NCBI GenBank assembly: GCA_016712105.1
Contig: JADJRU010000051.1
Location: forward strand, 327,025-391,024
Source: Ahniella sp.
GTDB lineage: Bacteria > Pseudomonadota > Gammaproteobacteria > Xanthomonadales > Ahniellaceae
Length of the DNA stretch: 64,000 nt
Reading direction: 5' to 3'
This document shows, in pieces, positions 16,885 through 25,932 of the stretch (position 1 is the stretch's first letter; each line of letters starts with the position of its first letter). The position numbers were made by a program, and so were the translations under genes. The notes below the pieces were generated by a model that saw only the letters and a list, made by a program, of their open reading frames with translations, made no database searches and had not been told where the DNA came from.

Positions 16885-17682
16885 TCAGGTCGCGGACAAG
16901 GGCCGGATCACGGAACTGGCGGTGAACTTGCCCGGTGCAGTCATCAGGTCGACCCCGCAACGCAGTTCGTCCATCCAGTCGAGGAACGCGCCAATCACTT
17001 GCGGCCCCTGCATCGGCAGGCCGTGTTGCGGCACGATCATGTCGATATCCAGTTGGCGAACCATGTGCACCCAGGTACGACATGCGCGGTTCGACGCCAT
17101 GTAGCGCCTGTGGAATCCCTCCATCTTCGGCAGGTGTCCTCGGAAGTCGTGCACGGGCGCGTAGGGCTCGTCCGTGACCATGGATGAGCCGACATCGCCG
17201 GAGAACAGGGCCCGCGCGATCGGGTCATAGACATTGAAGTTGCCGACCGAATGCAGGAAATGCGCGGGCAGACATTGCACCGCTGTATCCCCCAGAACCA
17301 GCTCGGCGCCTTCATCCGGCAACAGGACATATCGGTCCCGGCCGGTTTCCATATAGTGCGGGACGCTGTGCGGCACGAAACGGCCCCAAAGTTTCGAACA
17401 GACAATTTTTGCGGGTGTGTACGTCAGCCATCGATCAGCCGAGCCGATGACATCCGGATCCTGATGGGATGCAAAGATGTACGTCAGTTGCTTGAGTGGC
17501 AGATATCGCGCCACGGCCATCGACAGCGGCGTATACAGAAGCGCGCCACCCGGGTCGAGCAGCATGCTCTGGTCGCCGTGCAGGATCAGCATCTGGTTGG
17601 CTTGCACACCGTCGTCACCTCGAACGAGGTCGTTGAAGACGATGACGCGATGTCGATCGTTCCGGAACAGTTCGGTTGCCAT
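16885..17682 (-). CDS. Metallo-beta-lactamase-fold protein of the ODP (oxygen-binding diiron) type
   Basis: This 265-residue MBL-fold protein has metal-ligand motifs FASHQDPDVIG (H-x-D-x-D), LPAHFLHSVGNFNVYDP (His), LFSGDVG (Asp) and IVPQHGLPM (His). The N-terminal VFNDLVRGDDGVQANQMLI matches the diiron flavodiiron-related 'ODP' family rather than hydrolytic beta-lactamases; members bind or reduce oxygen or act as oxygen sensors. There is no flavodoxin domain, so an electron donor must come from elsewhere. An FNR-like box lies about 62 bases upstream, which fits an anaerobic or microaerobic role. It is convergent with the diguanylate cyclase gene. Confidence 0.8.
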   Translation of the reverse strand: MATELFRNDRHRVIVFNDLVRGDDGVQANQMLILHGDQSMLLDPGGALLYTPLSMAVARYLPLKQLTYIFASHQDPDVIGSADRWLTYTPAKIVCSKLWGRFVPHSVPHYMETGRDRYVLLPDEGAELVLGDTAVQCLPAHFLHSVGNFNVYDPIARALFSGDVGSSMVTDEPYAPVHDFRGHLPKMEGFHRRYMASNRACRTWVHMVRQLDIDMIVPQHGLPMQGPQVIGAFLDWMDELRCGVDLMTAPGKFTASSVIRPLSAT

Positions 17683-17712
17683 GGCGCACCTTGCATGGGA
17701 GTTGGCGCACAG

Positions 17713-17751
17713 GTTAGACGCCCAATTCCCGCTTCGGTTGATTCAAGTCAA
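17713..17751 (-). promoter_or_regulatory. FNR/Dnr-like box and -10 for the ODP gene
   Basis: TTGAT-TCAA-GTCAA at 17,738-17,751 matches TTGAT-N4-ATCAA at 9 of 10 positions. On the minus strand a TCTAAC (-10-like) lies at 17,713-17,718, which puts the box centre about 40 bases upstream of the predicted start, close to the usual position of FNR activator sites. Confidence 0.5.
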
Positions 17752-17837
17752 TGACCCCGATGCACGGTGCAAGGTTCACGATCGTTCAAACGGCGCAGCC
17801 GCTGGGATGGCCGGGGTTGTGATTGGCGTGATCGCCC

Positions 17838-17872
17838 AAAAAAAACACCCGCCAGATGTCTGGCGGGTGTTT
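17838..17872 (-). terminator. Rho-independent terminator of the large subtilase
   Basis: A 14-bp perfect stem (AAACACCCGCCAGA / TCTGGCGGGTGTTT) with a two-base loop is followed, on the minus strand, by a run of eight U residues. It lies 24 bases after the subtilase stop. The opposite strand also has a short T run, so it may work both ways. Confidence 0.9.
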
Positions 17873-17895
17873 TGTTCTGACCAAGTCTGTCGGGT

Positions 17896-20800
17896 TTATT
17901 CGAAGCCGTGGGCAAAGATGCCGTTCGGAACGGCAGCGGTACAGCCCTGGACCAAGACGCTATCCAGATAGAAGCCGTGGGGCACTCGGCCGACCGAACT
18001 GTCAGTCGCAACGCGGAAGCGGAATCGGACGGACTGGCCGGCGTATGTATTCAGGTCCACCACGCTGCGAGTCCAGACCGGCGCATTGGCAACAGGCGGG
18101 TCTTCACACCAGGCTTGAGCACCCGGCAGCGGGGCGCCGAATCCAGTGTCGAACGGTCCGTTGTATGGATCCGTCAGCATGGCTGCGCCAGGCACTTGGG
18201 TCCAAACGGTGCCGCCGTCGGTCGAAACTTCGAGCAGTCCGCCGTCATAACAGCCGCCAGTCCGGTCTTCGAGAATCTGATGGCTGTAATACGAGAGGAT
18301 CAGGCCCGCTTGGCCGGCAGGAAGGGCAATCGCCGGCGAAACCAAACGCTGGTCGCTGACCGTAGCGAGATCTTGCGCGAGGAATGCATTCGCGCCGCCA
18401 TGAACTCGGGCGCTGGTGATCGCCCAGTTGCCGCCAACACTCGTAGGGTCTGGCGTCCAGTCACTGGGGGCGGTTTCGAAGCCGGTGGTGTAATGCACTT
18501 GTGCCACCGTGCCAATCGAACAATCGCCAGGCAGGGCGACCGTGGTGAACGTGCTGACAGGCGAATTGACCGAGCCGCAGGTATTGAGTGCGCGTACGCG
18601 CCAGTTCAAGGGCGTGTTGCTCGGCAGATCGGTGCCAGGCGTGTGCGACGTCCCCGTCACGGTAGACGTGTAGACAATCGAGCTGAAATCCGCCGAATCA
18701 TCGACTTCAATGACGTAGCTGGCAGCCTGGGTGGAAGCGGTCCATGTGAACGTTGGACGCAACGGCACATTGCCCGCTGCATCGGCCGGCGCAGTCAATG
18801 CTGCTGCAGTCGGGTTTGCGCTGAACACGTTCAGGGCAATCGCCCGGTTCTTCACTTCCGCACCCGCGGTGCCGGTGAGCGTCATCGCATAGGTGCCTGC
18901 CGTGGCGCCCGTGAGATTGCCAAGGGTCAACACGCTGCTGCCAGGAGGCGTGACGGTCGGCGGAACGAAGCTCTCCGTTGTGCCGGCCGGTTCACCCGTC
19001 AAGCTCAGTGCAACCGGTGTCGTGAAGCCCAGGATCTGGCCCACGGTCACGTTGTTGGTGATCGATGGCGTGGTCGTGGTGCAGATCGAATATGTCAGCG
19101 GGTCGGGCGACAGGGTAAACGTCGGGTCCTGCACGCAGTTGTCGCAGACCAATGCAAAATCCTGATCCGTCGTGTCCGCATTGCCGGGTACGCCGTCGTC
19201 GGCAATGTTCGCGCCGATGACGCGGATTTCGATCGCGCTGCCGGTGCCTGCTGGCAGGAACACCGCTTCATAGTTGTTGGCCGCATCGGCCGTGCCACCG
19301 GCTGTGCTGAATTGCCCGGTGAACACATTGCCGCGGTAGGTCGTGCCGTCAACAATCACTTCGAGGTTCAGGTTGTTGACCTGCGGGCTGGTGCCGATCG
19401 CGCCCGGTTTGTCGGTGTAGGCCAGCGCCACACGAAGCGGGCGGCTGCCATTGGCGACAGACCCGACCAGCGTGAATTGTTCACCGGTAGCGCCGAGCAC
19501 GCGGGTCTGGTTCAACACGTATTTGGGCTCGTTGTTGAACATCGATTCCAGGTTCGGCATGCCGTAACCCTGCGTATTGCTGGGCAAGGTGTCGTTCGCG
19601 CCCACGCCGGTCAGGTAGGTCGGGTGCGCCATCATCCAGGCTTTCTGCAGCGCCGGGGAAGGTTTGCTCGGGCTGCCACCGTCAAAGGTGATTGAGCCGC
19701 GTCCGTTCGTGATCCAGTAGTCGACCAGCGAGGCAACACCGGCGACCGCAGGGCTGGAGTGGCTGGTGCCTGACGACGCGTTGTAGGTCAAGTTGCCGAC
19801 CGGTCGTGCTGCGTCGCAAGTGGCGTCGCCGAGGGTGGGATTGGGTTGCGTGCCGGTGATGTGCGTACCCGGTGCGATGACTTCCGGCTTTTTGCGGTTG
19901 CCTGGGGCAGGGCCGCGCGACGAGAAGCTGATGACATCCATGGCATTGTCGGCACCGGTCGGGCCAATGCTGCAGCCATCCGTCCAGTTGCCGTTCTCAT
20001 CGGTTTCGCGCTTGTTCTCGGACGCACCGACGGTAATCATGTTCTTGCCGTTGCCGGGAGTACCGATCGTACCGGCACCCGAGCCCGAGTTGCCGGCGGA
20101 GAACACGAACACGATTTCCTGATTACCCGCTTCAGTGGTGTCGGCGTCGCGAACACCTGCGTCATAAGCCTGCGAGCCGTCGTCGTAGCTGCCGGCACAG
20201 CCCGAACATCCCCATGAGTTGTTCGAAATCGTGGCGCCACTGTCCTGGACACGCAGGATCACGCCGGTATCGGTGCCGCCGCATGCGCTCTGGTCAAAAT
20301 TCGGCGAAAAAATCCGTGTGCCGCCCAATCGGGTCCAGGGGTTGATGCCCAGTCCGCGCTGGTAGTTGCCGGGGAACCGTGCGCCCGGAACCGTGGCGTT
20401 GTCGCGAATGTCGAAGCCGCCGATGATGTTGGTGTTGATGTGTCCGTGGCCACCGACGGTGCCATTCGCCGCGGTACAGGCAGTGTTGTAGATCACGCGC
20501 GAAGCATTGCCGATGTTGCCTTGGTCATGCAGGGTCGCGTCGCCGGTGCTTGTGGTCCGATTGCCGATGCCGTCATCGGTCACATCGACAATCGCGTAGG
20601 AGTTCGCGGTGGTCGGGAAGTTCAGCGACTCCAGCCAGCCCTTGTAGCCTTCGCTGGCAGGGCCGGCTTGGCCTGCCGAGAAATGTCCGCGCACGATCTG
20701 GGACTGCACTTCGTCGAACAGTTCTCGTGGCAGGAATTCGCCGACCCAGAATACGTCGGGCATTTCCACGATCTGGCGGATCTGGTCGAGGCTGGCACTG

Positions 20801-21486
20801 AAGCGGGCGTTCTCGAAGGCCAGGACGGGTGCCCAACTGGTCTCGGATTTCAGCCCGATCGCGGCAAACCGCGCATTGTGCGCTTGACCGCCGGTGCGGT
20901 AGCGCTGCACCGTGATCGGATAACGGGTGTCGCCGGCAACGTTGCGGGCAAATGCGTCGGCCAGCGTCGGGCCGAGTTTCAGGAAACTCGGCAGCGGTTG
21001 GCTGTACTGCAGGAAATCGTTTTGGCCAACGAGCGCACCAAGCTGGGCGCGCGTGTTGGCGTCGACCCACAACAGGTAGCCGTTGTTGGCGATGTAGTGC
21101 ACCGGGACGCCGCCCATCCGGCGAATCTCGGCCAGCCATTCGTCCTTCATCGGGCCGACGAACTGAACCAGATGGAGACCGCTGGCCTGCGGCGTGCTCA
21201 ATGCAAAACCGACGGGCGGGCGCAGTGCTTCATTCTGGGTGTCGAAGTTCTGGCGGTCGAACAACAGCATGTCGGCGTTGGCGAGCAGCTTGTTCATGGC
21301 GCTGCCGGTCGGGGCCTCGCTGCCCGCATACAGAGCAAAAGAGCCGTAGTCGACCAACTTCTTGTAGCCGGCGGGCACGCCTTCGCCCTTGGGGATGAGG
21401 ACCTTGTGGTCAGCACCGGAGGCGGCGGCAATCGACGCCGCCAGCGGAGTCAGGGCAAGAAAGGCGAGTTTCAGGGATGAACGCAT
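17896..21486 (-). CDS. Large secreted subtilisin-like serine protease (S8) with GFE tail
   Basis: From the ATG at 21,486 this is about 1,196 residues. A Sec signal peptide (LKLAFLALTPLAASIAAASG) and a prodomain are followed by the S8 domain: Asp in VDVTDDGIGN, His in GGHGHINT and Ser in SSGTSHSSPAVAGVASL. Beta-rich C-terminal domains follow: a P/PPC-like region with Asp-rich loops, a fibronectin-like repeat (PTFTWTASTQAASYVIEVDD) and an immune-inhibitor-like MAM/jelly-roll part (TGFETAPSDWT). It ends NGIFAHGFE*, like two other secreted proteins in this window. A longer upstream reading frame is possible but would precede the signal peptide. It is divergent from icmF. Confidence 0.9.
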   Translation of the reverse strand: MRSSLKLAFLALTPLAASIAAASGADHKVLIPKGEGVPAGYKKLVDYGSFALYAGSEAPTGSAMNKLLANADMLLFDRQNFDTQNEALRPPVGFALSTPQASGLHLVQFVGPMKDEWLAEIRRMGGVPVHYIANNGYLLWVDANTRAQLGALVGQNDFLQYSQPLPSFLKLGPTLADAFARNVAGDTRYPITVQRYRTGGQAHNARFAAIGLKSETSWAPVLAFENARFSASLDQIRQIVEMPDVFWVGEFLPRELFDEVQSQIVRGHFSAGQAGPASEGYKGWLESLNFPTTANSYAIVDVTDDGIGNRTTSTGDATLHDQGNIGNASRVIYNTACTAANGTVGGHGHINTNIIGGFDIRDNATVPGARFPGNYQRGLGINPWTRLGGTRIFSPNFDQSACGGTDTGVILRVQDSGATISNNSWGCSGCAGSYDDGSQAYDAGVRDADTTEAGNQEIVFVFSAGNSGSGAGTIGTPGNGKNMITVGASENKRETDENGNWTDGCSIGPTGADNAMDVISFSSRGPAPGNRKKPEVIAPGTHITGTQPNPTLGDATCDAARPVGNLTYNASSGTSHSSPAVAGVASLVDYWITNGRGSITFDGGSPSKPSPALQKAWMMAHPTYLTGVGANDTLPSNTQGYGMPNLESMFNNEPKYVLNQTRVLGATGEQFTLVGSVANGSRPLRVALAYTDKPGAIGTSPQVNNLNLEVIVDGTTYRGNVFTGQFSTAGGTADAANNYEAVFLPAGTGSAIEIRVIGANIADDGVPGNADTTDQDFALVCDNCVQDPTFTLSPDPLTYSICTTTTPSITNNVTVGQILGFTTPVALSLTGEPAGTTESFVPPTVTPPGSSVLTLGNLTGATAGTYAMTLTGTAGAEVKNRAIALNVFSANPTAAALTAPADAAGNVPLRPTFTWTASTQAASYVIEVDDSADFSSIVYTSTVTGTSHTPGTDLPSNTPLNWRVRALNTCGSVNSPVSTFTTVALPGDCSIGTVAQVHYTTGFETAPSDWTPDPTSVGGNWAITSARVHGGANAFLAQDLATVSDQRLVSPAIALPAGQAGLILSYYSHQILEDRTGGCYDGGLLEVSTDGGTVWTQVPGAAMLTDPYNGPFDTGFGAPLPGAQAWCEDPPVANAPVWTRSVVDLNTYAGQSVRFRFRVATDSSVGRVPHGFYLDSVLVQGCTAAVPNGIFAHGFE

Positions 21487-21683
21487 GGGAGATCCTGATC
21501 GTTTCGGGCGTGGACAAGCCGAGTCGGGGACCTGTCTGGTCACGCGCCTTGGCCGAGGAGGGTCGAATGCCAGTGCCGGAAGTTACGAGGGGGGGCGAGT
21601 TCCGTCAAGTGCAGGTGAAATGGCTGCAGCCAAGGCGTTCGCGGTCCAAACGCCTGTTTCATGGCGTGCCGCCGGCGAACCGA

Positions 21684-21689
21684 TACAAT
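21684..21689 (+). promoter_or_regulatory. Candidate -10 element for icmF
   Basis: TACAAT matches TATAAT at 5 of 6 and lies 30 bases before the icmF start. No good -35 was found 16-18 bases upstream, so an activator or alternative sigma factor may be needed. Confidence 0.35.
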
Positions 21690-21719
21690 CTGCGGTCATC
21701 TTGCCAGGACCGCACGCCC

Positions 21720-24700
21720 ATGAGCCCGATACCCCAAGCCCTGACGGCCGTCGACCAGAGCGCCGAGCGAACACCGCTGCGTTTCGTGACTGCAGCCAGT
21801 CTGTTCGACGGTCACGATGCCGCCATCAACATCATGCGCCGCCTGATCCAGGCGCAGGGTGCCGAAGTGATCCATCTCGGTCACAACCGTTCCGTCGAGG
21901 ATGTCGTGCGCGCGGCCCTGCAGGAAGACGCCGATGGCATTGCCCTCAGTTCCTACCAGGGTGGCCATGTCGAGTACTTCAAGTACATGGTCGACATGCT
22001 GAAGGAACGGGGTGCCGCCCATATCCGGGTGTTCGGCGGCGGCGGTGGCACGATTACGCCCGAGGAGATCCGTGAGCTCCAGGCCTATGGCGTCGAGCGC
22101 ATTTATCATCCGAACGACGGCATGGCCATGGGTCTGGTCGCCATGATCGAAGATCTGGTGCGACGCACGCACAACTGGCGCCTGGGGGCCGGGCGTCCGG
22201 GCAAGGTTGCGATCGACGACGAGATTTCGATTGGCAAGATGATTTCCGCGATCGAGGAAGGGTCGATCAGCGACACGGAACTGGCGACGCTTCGGAAGGA
22301 ATGGCAGTTGGCCGGCAGCCGAACCCCTGTCGTGGGCCTGACCGGCACCGGTGGTGCCGGCAAGTCTTCGGTGACCGATGAACTGCTGAACCGCTTTCTG
22401 GCTTCGTTCCCGGACATGCGTATTGCTGTCATTTCGGTCGACCCGACCCGGCGCCGCACGGGTGGCGCCTTGCTGGGTGATCGCATCCGCATGAACACCT
22501 TGCGCAGCAAACGCGTATTCATGCGCTCGATGGCAACGCGGCGGCAGCATGTCGCCACCAATATCGTGCTCAAGGATTGCGTCGGATTCCTGCGTGCACA
22601 GGGTTACGATCTCGTGTTGGTCGAGACGGCCGGTATCGGCCAGAGTGATTCCGAGATCGTCGACCTCGTCGATTTTCCGGTGTACGTGATGACCAGCGAT
22701 TTCGGCGCCCCGAGCCAGCTCGAAAAAATCGACATGCTCGATTTTGCGGAACTGGTCGTGCTGAACAAGTTCGACAAGCGCGGTGCCGAAGACGCCTTGC
22801 GCGACGTCCGCAAACAGTGGAAGCGCAATCGTACGGCATTCAAGATGGCCGACGAGGACGTCCCGGTCTACCCGACGATTGCCAGTCAGTTCAACGATCC
22901 GGGTATCAGCTGGATGTTCTGGAACCTGTGCCGACTGCTTCGGGAAAAGCTGCAGTTGCCGGCAGCAGCGTGGACACCGGTCGTCGACACAAGCCTCAAG
23001 GAGCCGCGAGCGACCGTGCTGATTCCCGGGCAGCGGGCCCGTTACCTCGCCGAGATCGCCGAGCAGGGTCGTGGCATCAACCGATCCGCCGAATCCCAGG
23101 CCGAGCTGGCTTCCCGTGCGCAGAGTTATCACGACACGCTGCGGGATCTCGAAGATTCACTGTTGCCGAAGCCGCTCGATCTGTATCCGTCCGAAGCTTT
23201 GCAGTCACAGGGCGTCGAAAGCGCAGATCGCAGCCTGCTGACACTGCGTCAGCGTTACAACGATGTCATCAAGTCCCTCAGTAACGAAGCGCTGAACCTG
23301 CTCCGCGAATGGCCGGAGCGCAAGCGCGCGATCAGCGCCGAATTCAACGAGTACACGGTGCGCGACAAGGTGATCCGCGTCGAGAACTATCGCGAATCCC
23401 TGTCGCACCAGAAGATCCCCAAGATCGCCGTGCCGACCATGCGCGACTGGGGTGACCAGCTGGCGTTCCTGATGAAGGAAAACCTGCCGGGCTCTTATCC
23501 CTACACCGGTGGTGTGTACCCGTATCGCCGCAGCGGTGAAGATCCGACGCGCATGTTTGCGGGCGAGGGCACGCCGGAACGTACGAACCGTCGTTTCCAT
23601 TACCTGAGCAACGGCCAGTCTTCAGCTCGCCTGTCCACTGCATTCGACTCGGTCACGCTGTATGGCGAAGACCCGGCGATCCGTCCCGACATCTTCGGCA
23701 AGATCGGCAATTCCGGCGTCAGTATCGCCACACTCGACGATATGAAGAAGCTCTACTCGGGCTTCGATCTGTGCGCGCCGAGCACGTCGGTGTCGATGAC
23801 GATCAATGGGCCAGCACCGATCATCCTCGCCATGTTCATGAACACGGCGATTGACCAGCAAGTCGAGAAATACCTGCGTGCCGATCAGGCCCGTTGGGAT
23901 ACCGCACACCGCACGATCGAAACCCTGTTCGAAGGCCGGATGCGGCCCCAGTACCACGGCATGCTGCCGGACGGGAACGACGGACTCGGTCTCGGCTTGC
24001 TCGGCGTCAGCGGCGATCAGGTTGTGCCTGCCGATGTCTACGCCCAGATCAAGGCAGAAACCCTGGCCAGCGTGCGCGGCACGGTGCAGGCCGACATCCT
24101 GAAGGAAGACCAGGCGCAGAACACGTGCATCTTCAGCACCGAGTTCGCCCTGCGCATGATGGGCGACATCCAGCAGTATTTTGTCGAGCGCAGGGTCCGC
24201 AATTTCTACTCGGTGTCGATCTCGGGTTATCACATTGCGGAAGCCGGTGCGAACCCGATCTCGCAATTGGCGTTCACGCTCAGCAACGGCTTCACGATCG
24301 TCGAGTATTACCTGGCACGTGGCATGAAGATCGATGACTTCGCGCCGAACCTGAGTTTCTTTTTCTCCAATGGCATGGACCCGGAGTACACCGTCATCGG
24401 ACGAGTGGCCCGCCGCATCTGGGCACGCGCCATGCGTGAGCGTTATGGCGCGAACGAACGCAGCCAGATGCTGAAGTACCACATCCAGACCTCGGGTCGG
24501 TCCCTGCACGCCCAGGAAATCCAGTTCAACGACATCCGCACGACATTGCAGGCGCTGTATGCGCTGTTCGACAACTGCAACAGTTTGCACACGAATGCGT
24601 ATGACGAAGCGATCACCACGCCCACCGAAGAAAGTGTGCGCCGTGCCGTTGCCATCCAGCTCATCATCAACCGCGAACTCGGGCTCAACTTCTGCGAGAA

Positions 24701-25172
24701 CCCTTGGCAGGGCAGTAACGTCGTCGATGCACTGACGGACATTGTCGAAGAAGCCGTCTACAAGGAGTTCGAAGCGATCAGCGAACGCGGCGGCGTGCTC
24801 GGTGCCATGGACACCATGTACCAGCGCGGCAAGATCCAGGAAGAGTCGATGTTCTACGAACAGAAAAAACACGACGGCAGCCTGCCGCTGATCGGCGTCA
24901 ACACATACCTGCCGCGCGAACACGCCGGCGAAGTGGCGACCACGATCGAGCTGATCCGCTCGACCGAAGGCGAAAAGCGCCAGCAGATCGACAACGTCGA
25001 GGTTTATCAGAAGCTTCGCAACGAGCGAGCCACGCTGCAGGCGCTTCAAGTTGCTGCGCGGGCGCGCCAGAACCTGTTCGAGGGCCTGATGGAAGCCGTC
25101 AAATCACATAGCCTCGGCCAGATCAGCCATGCCCTGTATGACGTGGGCGGGGAATATCGGCGGAATATGTGA
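21720..25172 (+). CDS. icmF: Fused isobutyryl-CoA mutase IcmF (B12-binding, GTPase chaperone and mutase domains)
   Basis: From the ATG at 21,720 this gives 1,150 residues, near the usual IcmF size. Domain order: cobalamin-binding domain (DGHDAAIN and LGHNRS, about 20-150); MeaB-like G-protein chaperone domain with P-loop GTGGAGKSS near residue 207 and NKFDKRG for guanine recognition; then the TIM-barrel mutase domain, where TGGVYPYRRSGEDPTRMFAG (about 593-612) replaces the substrate motif of methylmalonyl-CoA mutase. IcmF interconverts isobutyryl-CoA and butyryl-CoA (some also isovaleryl/pivalyl-CoA) using adenosylcobalamin; the G domain loads and repairs cofactor. The gene stands alone. Confidence 0.95.
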   Translation: MSPIPQALTAVDQSAERTPLRFVTAASLFDGHDAAINIMRRLIQAQGAEVIHLGHNRSVEDVVRAALQEDADGIALSSYQGGHVEYFKYMVDMLKERGAAHIRVFGGGGGTITPEEIRELQAYGVERIYHPNDGMAMGLVAMIEDLVRRTHNWRLGAGRPGKVAIDDEISIGKMISAIEEGSISDTELATLRKEWQLAGSRTPVVGLTGTGGAGKSSVTDELLNRFLASFPDMRIAVISVDPTRRRTGGALLGDRIRMNTLRSKRVFMRSMATRRQHVATNIVLKDCVGFLRAQGYDLVLVETAGIGQSDSEIVDLVDFPVYVMTSDFGAPSQLEKIDMLDFAELVVLNKFDKRGAEDALRDVRKQWKRNRTAFKMADEDVPVYPTIASQFNDPGISWMFWNLCRLLREKLQLPAAAWTPVVDTSLKEPRATVLIPGQRARYLAEIAEQGRGINRSAESQAELASRAQSYHDTLRDLEDSLLPKPLDLYPSEALQSQGVESADRSLLTLRQRYNDVIKSLSNEALNLLREWPERKRAISAEFNEYTVRDKVIRVENYRESLSHQKIPKIAVPTMRDWGDQLAFLMKENLPGSYPYTGGVYPYRRSGEDPTRMFAGEGTPERTNRRFHYLSNGQSSARLSTAFDSVTLYGEDPAIRPDIFGKIGNSGVSIATLDDMKKLYSGFDLCAPSTSVSMTINGPAPIILAMFMNTAIDQQVEKYLRADQARWDTAHRTIETLFEGRMRPQYHGMLPDGNDGLGLGLLGVSGDQVVPADVYAQIKAETLASVRGTVQADILKEDQAQNTCIFSTEFALRMMGDIQQYFVERRVRNFYSVSISGYHIAEAGANPISQLAFTLSNGFTIVEYYLARGMKIDDFAPNLSFFFSNGMDPEYTVIGRVARRIWARAMRERYGANERSQMLKYHIQTSGRSLHAQEIQFNDIRTTLQALYALFDNCNSLHTNAYDEAITTPTEESVRRAVAIQLIINRELGLNFCENPWQGSNVVDALTDIVEEAVYKEFEAISERGGVLGAMDTMYQRGKIQEESMFYEQKKHDGSLPLIGVNTYLPREHAGEVATTIELIRSTEGEKRQQIDNVEVYQKLRNERATLQALQVAARARQNLFEGLMEAVKSHSLGQISHALYDVGGEYRRNM

Positions 25173-25226
25173 TCACCAGCCAGTGCTGCGGTTGCTCTTG
25201 ATCCCTCTTTGCTGCCGGCCCAAACC

Positions 25227-25773
25227 ATGCGTAACCCATTGCAGGAACAGTTGTTGAAGGCCGGGCTCGCCAAGAAGACCAAGATCGACCAGGTCGCACA
25301 TGAGCAAGCCAAACAACGAAATGCCAAGACACCCGTCGCTCCCGCAGCGGAGCAATCGGATGTCGATCGCGTCAGGCTTGAAAAGGCCGAGCGCGACCGG
25401 GCCCTGTCGGCTGAGCGCAATGCCCAGGCCAAACAACAGGAACTGCGAGCGCAGGCTCGTCAGATCATCGATCAGAACAAGGTCAAGCTGGAAGGCGACA
25501 TCGAATATCGCTTCACCCACGATGGCGCCATATCCGCAGCATGCTCGTCAACGAGTCGCTGCGTCGTCAATTGCTCAAGGGCAACTCGTCATTGTCAGGC
25601 TCGATACAGGTTACGCAGTCATCCCGCGGGCCGTGGTCGATAAAGTCGAGGCGCGTGAGCCGACGATGATCGTTCTTGATCACGGTAAGCCGGCGGACGC
25701 CGCACTGCCTGAAGCGGGCGGTGATGACGAGTATTACAAGCGATTTGTCGTTCCGGACGATCTGATCTGGTAG
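25227..25773 (+). pseudogene. DUF2058 family protein, copy 1, with two frame breaks
   Basis: The sequence encodes a YaiL-like DUF2058 protein of about 180 residues. The N-terminal MRNPLQEQLLKAGLAKKTK is followed by a charged Lys/Gln-rich helix (DRVRLEKAERDRALSAERNA), then the conserved core IEYRFTHDGA, MLVNESLRRQLLKG, GYAVIPRAVVDKV and a C-terminal FVVPDDLIW. Two single-base losses separate these parts, near 25,530 and near the G run at about 25,582. Function of the family is unknown; the charged helix suggests nucleic-acid binding. A second, more damaged copy lies 6.5 kb downstream in the same direction. It may be a real gene with read errors. Confidence 0.75.
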
Positions 25774-25932
25774 TTCCCTTCGCTTGCTCGCATCATCTTG
25801 CGCGTTGTGAACCGTTTCGGAACCCATTGGCTGCGAGCTAAGGTTCAATCTGCGGAATGCGGTAGTCCTGAAAAGCCCCCAACGCTTCGCTCGATCGCAT
25901 TTGCCAATATCAGAAAAGCTGAGGCTGTGAAG

